A stretch of 64,000 nucleotides of DNA from Perognathus longimembris pacificus. Lineage: Eukaryota > Chordata > Mammalia > Rodentia > Heteromyidae. Every line of letters begins with the position of its first letter. Position 1 is the stretch's first letter. This document shows, one piece after another, positions 1 through 10,265 of the stretch. The notes under the pieces were generated by a model that saw only the letters and a list, made by a program, of their open reading frames with translations, was not told where the DNA came from and did not search any database. Location: the NCBI RefSeq assembly GCF_023159225.1, contig NC_063172.1, positions 58,896,828-58,960,827 on the forward strand, given 5' to 3'. The position numbers and the translations under genes were made by a program.

Positions 1-109
1 GTGACTGAGAAGTAAAAGATTTTGGACATATTGGCGTGTCGAAAAATGAGCACCTCCTAAAAATATACTCAAGTACTCTTTTCTTCCATATACTGAACTG
101 TATTTTTTT

Positions 110-457
110 TTAATTCACCTACCAAAGTACTAACCCTAGGACCTTAGAGTGTGACTGCATTTGGAGGAAAATCTGTTAAAGACATAATTAAGTCAAAGTA
201 TGGTCATAAAGCTGATCCTCATCTGATCTGACTGATGTCCTTATAAGAATGGAAGATTAGAATAGAGACAGGGGAAGATTATGTGAAGACACATAGAAAA
301 GATGGCCACCTCCAAGCCAAGATGAGAGTTTTCAGAAGAAACCAATCATGATGACACCTTGATCTTGGATGTCTGTCTCCAGACATGTGATGAAATAAAT
401 TCCTGTTGGTTACATCCCGCTGAACTGTAATACTTCTTTGGAAAAGCCCTAATACAC
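110..457 (+). mobile_element. Old ERVL-MaLR (MLT1-type) LTR
   Basis: The order of landmarks matches a MaLR LTR of the MLT1 class: 'gtgactgcatttggagg' at 151, 'gatgtccttataagaa' near 233, 'ccttgatcttggatg' near 358, the polyadenylation signal AATAAA at 394, and an end of the type 'ccctaatacac'. The copy is diverged and has no visible internal region, so it is a relic solo LTR. The family is assigned from memory; MLT1 versus a neighbouring MaLR group is not resolved. Confidence 0.8.
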
Positions 458-2589
458 TCTCCTGGCTGACCCCTTCTAGATGCCCAATTGTTCTTCCTTT
501 GAATACTGGAGCCCCCCCTGCCTCCAGTATTAATCACACTTGACTTAGGAAAACAATCACAAATGACTGAGGAAAGGTGGTCAGTGCTAGGAACAGGTTG
601 GATAAGGTATCTGTAACTCCTATGCCTTCCAAAACCTAGTTTTTGCCTCTTTAGAATCGTAGAAAAGTTGTTTTAAGGTTTTTATTCTGCTGTGTTACAA
701 GTCAGTTAGACTGCTGTTAGCAGTTCACAATTCCAATAGGAGAGAGACATAACACATTTATCTCAAGAGGAAAAAACGTGTTTCTACCAGTAGAAATGAG
801 TTCTGCTGTTTATAAAAATACCTTAAGCTACACAATTATTTCTGTTATTAAAATCAAGGCATGCTCTTGAACTATAAAATGTTTACAGATACAAGTAAAT
901 CAAATGAAACAAAACATTATTTTTTTTATCCTAAAGTCTGTCATGCAATGAGATGTCATTACTGAGCATCATTTTTCTCTCTTAGGGAAGATATGAATTA
1001 CATGTGTATTGTACTAAGCAAAAATTATCTCTTTAATGACAAAATATGCCTACATAAATCCTATGAGACTAGATTGTTTGAGGGACTTAATAGTGCTATC
1101 AAGGAAATTACGTGCATAAAAAATGAAAACCTAATCAGGAAGAAAATAGAAGATGTAAATTTACTTATTATTCCCTGTTTTAGACCATGGCCAAAAAAGC
1201 CTATAGTCAGCATTCATCTTTTCTAGTAATTTTACATGAGGCAGCCCTGTTTGGCATCCAAACCCCAGTTTCTTTGTTATTCTCCATCTGAACATTTCTA
1301 GCCTCTCTCCCAGCTTCCCTGTGACCTGCAGTGAAATAAGTCTGTCTTTGGCTGGGAGATGGAATCACTTCTAGAAACATATTTGAGTTCCTGGTAAAGG
1401 ACATTGATCAGATGTTATATCAATTTTTATGTATTTCTCTCTTCAATACATGTCTGATCCTGAAGCCATCCATCCTTCTTCTGTATGGGCCGTGTGTGTA
1501 CATATAAACAACTAATACATCCAGAAGAGTGTAATAGAAACACACAATGAGGTAGGGGTATGATAGGGAAGAGATATGAGTCTTGATGGTATTGTTGAGA
1601 AACTACATCTAATGGTAGCAACCATTTGTGCATCTTCAGACTACCTTTTGATAAACTCCTATCATTTAGGACAGTGTTAATTGGGTATTCCGCTATGTAA
1701 ATTATTCTCAATTAAGTATAGCCTAGATTAGTCCTTTTACCTTGCTCTGTAAGAGTTCTGTCTATCTTTACCTGTTGTCATGTAACTGGAAATATCATCT
1801 GTAGCAGACCAAAAATTCTTTCCCTAGCTGTGGGCTAGTCATGTCCTGTATTTAGATTGAGAGTTTCTTTCCAACTTCTGTATTCGTTTCCCTGTGTCAC
1901 TCATGAGAACAGGATGTCTGTCAAAGGAATGGCTGTTGCTCTCAAATATATTTTTTCTGATTTTCCTGTTTTGTTTTGTTTTGGTTTAGGTTTTCTTAGA
2001 CTGAAATCCTAGGTCTATGCCAGAGGTCTAAACCCAAGGAAGCATGCAGAAGTACAAAGACAACAGGAATGACTTCTCATGTACATTTTAAGATAATAAC
2101 AGCTTAACATACCACTTCACAAAGGATGTCCTGAGTGAATTAACTTTTTTAGAAAGTTATTAGGTGTTAATGGGGAGAAAAACATGATCTGCACTCAAGC
2201 AAGTCTGGGAGTTACTAAGCTAAATAAATTCAAGCAGGTTTCTCACCTTAAGATTCCTTAGAGCTTTCAATGTGCTAATATGCATATAATTTAAACTTGA
2301 TGATGTGAGTTTAGTTTGTAGGTGTTCCTAACTTTCTTTTAAGGGTGTTTTAATTTTTAGAGTATCTCTTAGGACAAGAGTTTTACCTGAGATATACTTT
2401 GGGGTACAACAAAACAACATAAAAAGAGTAGCTTATACCACATTGGACTTGACTGGGCTTGAGGTCCCACATCACAGTGTCTTGACCAGAGAGAACCACA
2501 ACTTGACACACCTTGGGCCTGTCCAAAAAAACGTTTAATCTCAGCTTGGGCTCCATGGAGCAAATGATTCAAATTGGTCTTAAAATGTT
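458..2589. other. No recognisable feature
   Basis: I see no repeat of a known family, no RNA gene and no credible exon here. Open frames up to 94 codons occur on both strands but have no recognisable protein pattern. The stretch is AT-rich and may be unique intergenic or intronic sequence. Confidence 0.5.
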
Positions 2590-2866
2590 CCTGTAGTCCA
2601 GTAACAGTGGCTCATGCCTCTAATCCTGCCTACTCTGGAGATACAGGGACCCAGCCAATCACGATTTAAAGCTGATCTGGGTCCATCAGATGCCAACCAA
2701 TAGTTGGGTACAGTGGTGCATGCCTGTCATCTAGGCTACCTGGGAGACTTGAAATAGAGAGATTATGGTTCCAGGACAACTTGGGCAAAAAGACTGGCAA
2801 GCAAGTGAGAGAGAGAGAGACAGAGAGACAGAGATGTTTAGAATTCAAGCACAGTACTAGCACAAA
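2590..2866 (+). mobile_element. Dimeric 7SL-derived SINE with short tRNA-like end
   Basis: Two B1-like monomers follow one another. The first has 'cagtggctcatgcctctaatcctgcc' character from 2602 and the second has 'cagtggtgcatgcctgtcat' from 2711. A GA-rich stretch (about 2807-2831) follows, then 'gaattcaagcacagtact', which resembles the B-box end of an ID unit. The order 7SL-7SL-ID recurs at 31100 and 38755. The copy is old and diverged. Confidence 0.65.
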
Positions 2867-3207
2867 ACTAAAAAGAATGCATATGATGAGCTGTCCTTGG
2901 AAAAACAAAGACAACTCAACTGAGTAAAGTATGGACATGAAATACAGGACATACAAGGGAACCACAGATACTAGACAAACGAAGAAGATGGGCACAGATG
3001 GATCAGAGAGAAGGACAAAGAGGAAACCCAAGCAAATCGTAAGCCATCGGTAGGAAGTGGAATTATGATAAAAATCAAGGACACGGAAACACCACTAGAA
3101 ACATTCACTATGAAAGACAGGAACTGTTGGAAAGTCATGTTTCATGATGTAATGGAGTGAGTTGCAGGGGCACATTGTATGGTGAGGATTTGGATGGCCA
3201 TCATCAA

Positions 3208-3210
<3 letters not shown>

Positions 3211-3252
<42 letters not shown>
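3211..3252 (+). repeat. (GT)21 microsatellite
   Basis: A perfect alternating GT run. It sits where L1 has its 'ggtatatatacacaatgg' segment, so it probably grew from that short TA/CA seed. The same placement is seen at 28082. Confidence 0.95.
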
Positions 3253-3253
<1 letters not shown>

Positions 3254-3560
3254 TTATGATTAAGTACAGTATATGTATGTGTTAGGTACAACATAGACAC
3301 ACAATAGAGTACCAGTAAGCCACAAAGGAAAATGAAATTATGTTATTTGCAGAAAAATGGATGGATGTGGAAACCTCTATATAAAGCAAAGTCATCCAGG
3401 TTCAAAAGGACAAAAGTAACATGCTTTTTCTTGTATATAGACACTAGACCTAAAAGACAAATGTATTCAAAATCATATATGTATACAGATATATATGGAT
3501 ACATATACACATATACACATATATGATCACTCTGATTAAGTGTGGTATATGCATGTGTAA

Positions 3561-3620
3561 TATACAATGAAATTGTATAATATACAATTAAATTGTGTAA
3601 TGTACAATGAAATTGAGAAA
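3561..3620 (+). repeat. Three 20-bp tandem units
   Basis: Units at 3561-3580, 3581-3600 and 3601-3620 share the pattern 'tatacaatgaaattgtataa' with one to several differences each. The period is exactly 20 bases. It lies within the L1 3' UTR segment. Confidence 0.85.
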
Positions 3621-3917
3621 TTAATATGCATTTTAAAAAACTGAATATTAGGAAGATAAATTATGTATTATCTGGGGTGTGGCATCTGTGGGAAGGGGGA
3701 AAAGGAATAGAAAAGGTAAAGGATGGAGAATATGATCAAAATACTTTATATTCACATTTGAGAAAAACAACACAAAGCTTGTTGAGATTGGTTTTGGAAG
3801 TGGGAGAGGAGAAGAAAGAAAGATGAAAGGGAAGACTGTAAGTAAGATGTATTATATGCATAAATGGACATGTCAAAATAAAACCCCCTAGTACAACTAT
3901 CCTTTGCTAATAAAAAG

Positions 3918-4324
3918 GGTATTGGTTCTATGAGCATAGGGAGAAGACTCAATAAAACATACTTAATGTCTTTTTTTACCACAATTATTACCTTTTGCTA
4001 TATTAATAATTTTACCAAAATAACCACATTCTAAAGAGACATGTTAAAAAATGGCCCACTGTGGGAATCACACAAGTTCACGAGCAGCCATGTCTCAGTC
4101 TGTGTCCACATCCATTTTCCCTTCTCATTATGACATCCAGGATGGAAATGCATGACTAGTATATCGATGGTGATATCATGCAGAGAAGTCCTTGTCACAC
4201 TAGAAATGATTATAGCAAGGTCTCAAGTGCTACCCCAGCTAATATTTTGGGCATGATTGACATTGTCACGTTAGCAAAATGATGTTTTAATTACTTTACT
4301 AAACCCAGGGGATGAAGAAAGCGC
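3918..4324. other. No recognisable feature
   Basis: Sequence between two L1 fragments; no repeat, RNA or coding signal recognised. Confidence 0.45.
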
Positions 4325-4902
4325 AGTGGAAATGCCGAGTCATGGATAGCTCTGTGTTTAAATTTTAAGAAACCTCCACATTGCTTTCCAGAATAGCTGG
4401 ACAAGTTTACATTGCCACCAACCGTGTACTAGGGTTCCCTTGTGGCTGTATCCTCACTTGTATCTGTTATTCAAACCGAAGTGAGGTGGAATCTCAATGT
4501 TGTTTTGATTTGCATTTCCTTTATGGCCAGAGGTGTTGAGAATTGGCCATTTTTACCTCTTTGAAGCCTTTCCTTAGCTCATTATCCCATTTATTAATTG
4601 AATTGTTGGTTTCTTGGGGGTTTAATTTTTAAGTTCATTGTATATTCTGGATATTAGACCATTGTCTAATGTATAGGTAGCATAAATCTCCTATTCTGTA
4701 GGTTCTTTTTAGTTTGCTGGCTGTGCCCTTTGCTGTGCCGAAACTTTTTAGCTTGGTGTGGTCCCATTTATCAAATCTTTCTTTGATTCGCAGTGCTTCT
4801 GGATCTTTACTCAGAGAGTTTCAACCTGTGCCTAGGAGCCCTAACTTTCCTCTAATGTTTCCTGTAATAGTTTCATAGTTTTAGGTTTTACATTGAGATC
4901 TA
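4325..4902 (-). mobile_element. L1 fragment, inverted 5' segment (ORF2)
   Basis: Read on the minus strand this is L1 ORF2 near its C-terminal end: the complement near 4380-4430 encodes a WWQCKLVQLFWKAMWRFL-like pattern, and upstream the complement runs back through the 'KGLISxIYxELK' region. It ends where sense L1 begins at 4903, and together they form an inverted pair typical of twin priming. Many stops; not functional. Confidence 0.8.
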
Positions 4903-5430
4903 TTAACCATAGCCAAAGCATGGAATCAGCCCAGATGCCCCTCAATGGACAAATGGATCAAGAAAATATGGTATATATACACAATATAATTTTATTCATC
5001 CATTAGAAAGAATGATATTGTACATTTTAAAGAAATGGAAAGATGGGGGGGAAATTATGTTAAGTGAAGAAAATTCAGGCCTACAGAGACAAAGGATCCA
5101 TGTAGATTAAAGGGAAATCTCAAGTGGTATAATTCATTAGAAAGACAAAATTGAAGTTCAGCAAAATGAAACTACAGGAAGCAGGTACTCAAAAGAGGTG
5201 TGGTGGGATCAAGGGGAAAGTGTTAGACAAATGAAGAGGTGAAAAGGGGGAGAACGCAGTCAAGAATCCAATATATATACTATATACTACAAAATGAACA
5301 ATGAAGGAAGGCATTGAAGGAAGGTGTGTTATGAGGAGGGACATTGATCAAGATATAGTATATGTATAAACTGCTTTGTTAAATGGCAACCCTTCCGTAC
5401 AACTACTTAATAATAAAAAAAGAAAGTCAA
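4903..5430 (+). mobile_element. L1 3' segment (ORF2 end, 3' UTR, A-rich tail)
   Basis: Starts at 'ccatagccaaagcatggaat' (ITKAWNQP-like codons), continues through 'aatggatcaagaaaatatgg', and ends at 'caactacttaataataaaaaaag', which is the B-type L1 3' end of this window. It is the 3' partner of the inverted segment at 4325-4902. About 100 bases of ORF2 appear to be missing between the two, as estimated by eye. Confidence 0.8.
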
Positions 5431-6204
5431 GGATAGAAAAAGAAATTTAAAGAAAGATAAAGGATTATGAAGCATCTTATAAATATCCTCAGTGTCACAC
5501 CGCAGCTACCCAAATGGCTTTCAGTGATTTCCTTGTGCTAATAAGGAATAGTATTCCTTAAAGTATAAAGCATAAAGTATGTTTGACTCCAAGGGACTCT
5601 GAAAGAGTTAGCAGGACTATGTATGTTGGTGTCCCTCGGGCCACCCACAAAATAAGGTCAGCCAAGCTGCCCAACTGCTCATGGAAATATCCAGAATCTG
5701 GCTGCCATTTTAGTGGTAGCCATATGGCAGTTGTTGAATGTCAGGTTGAGAAATGGCTGAGACTGCTTGAGTCAATTTCCTGTCCTTTCAGCTGACTTCA
5801 AGGCAAGAAACACCAGTGTGTTTTCTTAAATCCGCGCTGCTTTAGGCCCCCATCCAAGCTGCCTGTTACCTGTTCTGTTCCAGAGAACCTCACTGGCAAA
5901 GGCTTCAATCGGGTTTGCCTTTCAAACTAATGTGCTTAGTGTTGATGCTTTCAGAACTCCTAAGATGAAGAAGAGGGAATGCATTCTTGACTTAGGGAAG
6001 AAAGGAGGTATTCTTTGATAAGTAAGGTGCTCTAAAACCCAATTCTTTTAATCTTGTACTAAAGTAAACTACTCAACAGAAGCATGGAATGTGCGGATAT
6101 CTTTTGCAAACTCTTGACTATCTTCTCAAATTCTGTCTTATATTTCCATTCTCTCTGATAAGCCTCTGTCTCTGTCCCTCTCCTCCCTGCCTCTCTCTTT
6201 CTCA
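5431..6204. other. No recognisable feature
   Basis: No known repeat family or gene pattern recognised. A 70-codon frame at 5583-5795 has no recognisable motif. Confidence 0.45.
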
Positions 6205-6740
6205 GCATGGAGTAAGCGCTGAGCCTTGCGCTTGCTAGGCAAATACAAATGCACCATACTTCTAGTATATTCTACTTCAGTTATTTTTGAGATAGAGTCT
6301 TGCACTTTTTCCCAAGCCAGCCTGGACTTTGTTCCTCCTATTTTATGCCTTTTCTGAGTAGCTGGGGTAGCAGATGTGTTCTACTATACCCAATCATTGA
6401 TTTAAATGGGGTCTTGCTTAACGTGTTTTTTTTTTTTGTTGTTGTTTTTGTTTTGTTTTTTTGGCCAGTCCTGGGCCTTGGACTCAGGGCCTGAGTCCCT
6501 GGCTTCTTCCCGCTCAAGGCTAGCACTCTGCCACTTGAGCCACAGCGCCGCTTCTGACCGTTTTCTGTATATGTGGTGCTGGGGAATCGAACCTAGGGCC
6601 TTGTGTATCCGAGGCAGGCACTCTTGCCACTAGGCTATATCCCCAGCCCTTGCTTAACTTTTTGTCTGGGCTGGCCTAGAAGAATGAGCTCTGCCTCCCA
6701 GGTAGCTAAGATTACAGGAATATGACACTACGCCCAGCCT
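6205..6740 (-). mobile_element. Composite 7SL-7SL-ID SINE, antisense
   Basis: In minus orientation it reads 7SL-like monomer (6655-6740), 7SL-like monomer (about 6285-6400) and an ID-like unit (about 6205-6265, complement of 'gccttgcgcttgctaggcaa'). It is interrupted at 6423-6648 by a younger IDL-Geo SINE. It belongs with the 2590, 12853, 31100 and 38755 copies. Confidence 0.65.
6423..6648 (-). mobile_element. IDL-Geo dimeric SINE, antisense
   Basis: A full copy: T-rich tail on the left (6425 onward), the Geo monomer in complement ('ttggccagtcctgggcc', 'ctcaaggctagcactctgcc'), and the ID-like left monomer ending at 'ggctatatccccagcc'. It is flanked by a 10-bp target-site duplication 'cttgcttaac' at 6413-6422 and 6649-6658. 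It is inserted in an older 7SL-type SINE, so it is the younger of the two. Confidence 0.92.
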
Positions 6741-6889
6741 TTCATGTTCTTAATTATATGTTTCAAGGAAAAGAAATTCATAATTTCAGCGTAGACCAAC
6801 TTAGCAACTTTATAGTTAGTCCTTTTTATGTCCTGTTTAAATCTCTACCTTCTCTACGCATCCAGGCTGCTTTTGATACCTAGATGTGT

Positions 6890-7495
6890 TTTTGTTCATG
6901 TTCTAGAAGTTTGATCCTTAAGGGGATAGAGCTAAGTGGTGGAATCTCTAGGAGGCATAGTCTAGTAGAAGATGACTAGGTCATCCTCTGAAAGGATTAA
7001 TGCTGGTCTTGTAGAGCATGTCAGTTACTGGGAGAGTGAGTTGTTAGAAGAGTCAGCAGGACTCCAGGCCCTTTCTGGCTCCCTGTCTTGCACATAATCA
7101 TTCACACACACCTGCTGTTGTGATAGCATTTTGCACAAGGCTCTCACACAGGCAAAGCAGATGCTAGTGCCATGTTCTGAACCTTCAAAACATTTAAAAC
7201 TTTCTTCTTTATAAACTCCTTTTCCTTATAAAAGACCCAGGATCAGACTGATATATTTTGTGTTTTTGCCAGACCTGGGGCTTGAACTCAGGGCCTGAGC
7301 ACTGTCCCTAAGCTTCTTTTGCTCAAGGCTAGCACTCTAACACCTGAGCCATAGTGCTACTTCCAGCCTTTTCTGTTTATTTGATACTAAGGAATTGAAC
7401 CCAGGGCTTCATGCATGCCAGGCAAGCACTCTGCCACTAAGCCACATTCCCAGCCCCCAGAAATTTTAACAGCAACAGAAAACAAACTGATATGA
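6890..7495 (+). mobile_element. ERVL-MaLR LTR, interrupted by a SINE
   Basis: Landmarks in order: 'agtggtggaatctctaggagg' character near 6934, 'gggagagtgagttgttagaag' near 7031, 'ggctccctgtcttgcacat' near 7076, 'gatgctagtgccatgttct' near 7161, and after the SINE 'cagcaacagaaaacaaactg'. This is the usual MaLR layout. The SINE at 7258-7457 splits the last 40 bases from the rest. Boundaries are approximate. Confidence 0.7.
7258..7457 (-). mobile_element. IDL-Geo dimeric SINE, antisense, diverged
   Basis: Complement of the Geo monomer ('ccagacctggggcttgaactc', 'gctcaaggctagcactc') followed by the complement of the ID-like monomer ('gaattgaacccagggcttc', 'agccacattcccagccc'). More substitutions than the other copies and no long T tail, so it is older. 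No clear target-site duplication was found. Confidence 0.88.
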
Positions 7496-8034
7496 TACTC
7501 TGCCCATAGTCAGATATTATTATTAGCTATATCTTATTCCATTTTGAAACTGTTGTTGCTTATGATCATCTGGTGAACTTGTATGTTCTTCTCTCTCCCT
7601 CTTCCCCAAAATATATAAAATGCACAGACAGTGAGTGGTATGGAGCGCCATGTGTTTGCCTATCTTGCTTTCTGAAGCACTACTGAAATTTCTCGTGTTA
7701 GCTTTTTATGTACATCATGGCATAAAGTGATTGTCCTTTTGCCACCAGACAAAGTAAAGAGAAACTACACTGGACCTATTGACCTTGAGTGGCTACCTTT
7801 TGCTTCCTTGCCTCTCTCTTGTTCTTAGAAAGAAACTTCCAGCAGAAAAATTCCCATTTATGTTTTTAAATGTTCTTCCTCATCAACAAATTTGGAGATT
7901 TTCACACAGAATCCTTCATATAAAAGGCACTCTGTGTTTGTTTGCATCTGATCCATAAATAAGATTGTCTGGAATTTGGAATGAGAAAATTTTAGACCAA
8001 TCTGCAGTTTGCTTTTTATTGGTCATTGGAGTAA
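7496..8034. other. No recognisable feature
   Basis: AT-rich sequence between a MaLR LTR and a MIR fragment; nothing recognised. Confidence 0.45.
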
Positions 8035-8112
8035 CTACAACACTTAAAGTTTCTGAACATCAGTTTTCCTATCTATAAAGGAAGGATGCTAATGACTATT
8101 TTACAGTCTGGA
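8035..8112 (+). mobile_element. MIR fragment
   Basis: 'gaacatcagttttcctatct' then 'ataaaggaaggatgctaatg' follows the MIR core pattern (cctcagtttcctcatctgtaaaatg...gataat) closely. Short and diverged, as expected for this ancient tRNA-derived SINE. Confidence 0.6.
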
Positions 8113-8849
8113 GGAATCTTCAATTAAACAATATTGGCATAATTTAAAACACATATGGACACAATAAAAGATGCTCACATTATTGGCATAGTAATTAGGA
8201 ATTTTCATTGTTAAATTCATTAGATTATCAAAGGCAATTAACATTTACTGAATTCACTGTAGCTGGACTCTCATACCTATACATCTTCTATGTATGCATT
8301 CAGTCAACTATGGATCTGAAATATTTGGAAAAAATGCACATATGACTCTTTTGTAATTGTAAAGGTGATGTACAGAGGGGTTACTGTTACATGAGTAAGG
8401 TAATGAGTACATTTCTTGCTGAACAGTGTTATTCCCTCCTCTAATCTTCCTCCCAAGTTGTGAAGCTCATTTCCAACACAGTGAGTGAGTATCATTGTTG
8501 CATTGGTTCACCCTGTGTCTCATCATTTTGTTATTTCCCTTCCCTTCCCCAAAGCAGATCAATTTATATCCAAGCCACAGGGTATCAAAATCAAAAACAA
8601 TGACAACAGGTTAAACCAAAGGAAAAAAAACAAAAAGAAATAACTTCACATAGTACATTAACAACAACAACATCAGAAAAAAAACACCTTTTGGAGTTCA
8701 TTTCAATTAGCATCACTTTTATATAATAATATGTTACATAGCTACTGAGCTATGATCCACGGCTAAGACTGTCCTAGACATGTACTATTACAAATGAGGG
8801 AAACCATGGAGCCTATGTTTCTTTGGGTCTGGCTTACTTCACTTAATAT

Positions 8850-10265
8850 GATTTTTTTTAAGTCTTTACATTCCCTTATGAATGGGATAATGTCTTTTTC
8901 AGGGAAGCATAGAATTTCATTGTGTACATATACCACATTTTGTTGATCGACTCATCTACTGTAGGGCATCTGGGTTTGCCAATGTGGCAGTGAGTATAGT
9001 TGTCCTGGTAGCTTTAGTGTGACATTGTCTGTGGTCATCTGGGTAAATGCCCAGGAATGGGATTGCTGGGCAGAGCTCTATATTTATTCTTCTGAGGAAC
9101 CTACATACTGCTTTCCAGAGTGATTGAACCAATTTACATCCCCACAAACAGTACAGTAACTTTCCCTTTTGGCCACATCCCTACCAGCATCTGTTATTAT
9201 TTGTTTTCTTCATAATGGCCATTCTAACTAGGGTGAGGGGGAATCTCAATGTGGTTTTTAATTTGCATTTCTTTTATGTCAAGAGATCTCGAACATTCCT
9301 TCGTGTATGTATTGGCTAGTCTTATTTCCTCTACAGTGAAGTTTCTTTTTAATTCTTTAGCCCACTTATTAATGGGGTAGTTGTTCCTTTGAAGACTTGT
9401 TATTAGGGGGTTCAAATTTTTGAGCTCTGGGTATATTTTAGATATGAGGCCCTTGTCTGTTATATAGCTAGTGAAGCTCTTCTCCCAATCTGTGGGCTTT
9501 CTGTTTATCTTGCTAGCTGTGTCCTTTGCCATGCAGAAGCTCTGCAGTCTAACATAATCTCACTTATCCGGCCTTTCTTTGATTTGTTGTTTCTGGATCT
9601 TTACTTAGGAAGGTTCAACCTGTGCCAAGGAGCCCTGGTGTTTCCCTTATTCCTTCCTATAATACTTTCAGGGTATCTGATCTTACCTTAAGGTCATTGA
9701 TGCATTTGGAGTTGATTTTGGTGCATAGTGACATATAAGGACCTAACTTCAGTTTTCTACATGTATATAGCCAATTCTGCCAGCACCATTTGTTGAAGAG
9801 GCTGTTTTTCTTCCATCTGATAATTTTGGCTTACTTATGAAAGGTGAAGTGACCACAGGTCTGTGGGTTTATGTCTGGGTCTTCAGTTCTATACCATTGG
9901 TCCTTGGGCCTGTTCATGTGCCAGTACTAACCTGTTTTTATAACTATAGATTCATAAGAGAGTATGAAGAATAAAGTATTGATATTCCTCCAGCATTGTT
10001 TTTCCTGCTAAGGATTGTTTTTGCTATTCAGAGTCTTCTATTATTCTATGTGAAGTTTTAGATTGCTTGTTCTATTTGATTAAAGAATGTTATTGGGATA
10101 TTGATGGGTGTTGCATTGAATTTGTAAATAGCTTTGAGCAGTCTTGCCATTTTCACGATATTTATCCTCTCAGTCCAAGAGCTTAGGATATTTTTCCACT
10201 TCCTTAAATCTGCTTTAATTTCCTTTTTCAGTTACTTAAAGTTTTCATCATGGTCTTTGTGTCCT
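8850..10265 (-). pseudogene. L1 ORF2 remnant, C-terminal part
   Basis: The minus strand encodes pieces of the C-terminal half of the L1 ORF2 protein. Visible patterns include INKWAKELKRNF and KEMQIKNH (9224-9532) and MWGCKLVQSLWKAVCRFL then PAIPFLGIYPDDHRQ (8956-9147). Frames shift and stops intervene, so no activity is expected. The N-terminal endonuclease and most of the RT domain are missing because of the internal deletion of the host element. Confidence 0.85.

Larger units (their letters stand above)
3200..3917 (+). mobile_element. L1 3' end (ORF2 tail and 3' UTR), old
   Basis: Sequence after the GT repeat ('aaaatgaaattatgttatttgcag' character near 3331, then 'aaatggatggatgtggaaac') matches the end of L1 ORF2 and the start of the 3' UTR. 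The 3' tip near 3870-3917 ('aaaataaaaccccctagtac', then 'ctaataaaaa') is a typical L1 end with a polyadenylation signal. It is 5' truncated. The 330 bases upstream (2867-3199) may belong to the same copy but I cannot place them. Confidence 0.6.

Noticed and set aside
2666..3031. 121-codon minus-strand frame with hydrophobic stretches
   Set aside because: It is antisense to a dimeric 7SL SINE and adjacent repeat DNA; the hydrophobic look comes from T-rich composition.
3561..3620. Short regularly spaced repeats, considered as a CRISPR-like array
   Set aside because: The units are directly adjacent without spacers, and the context is a mammalian L1 3' UTR.
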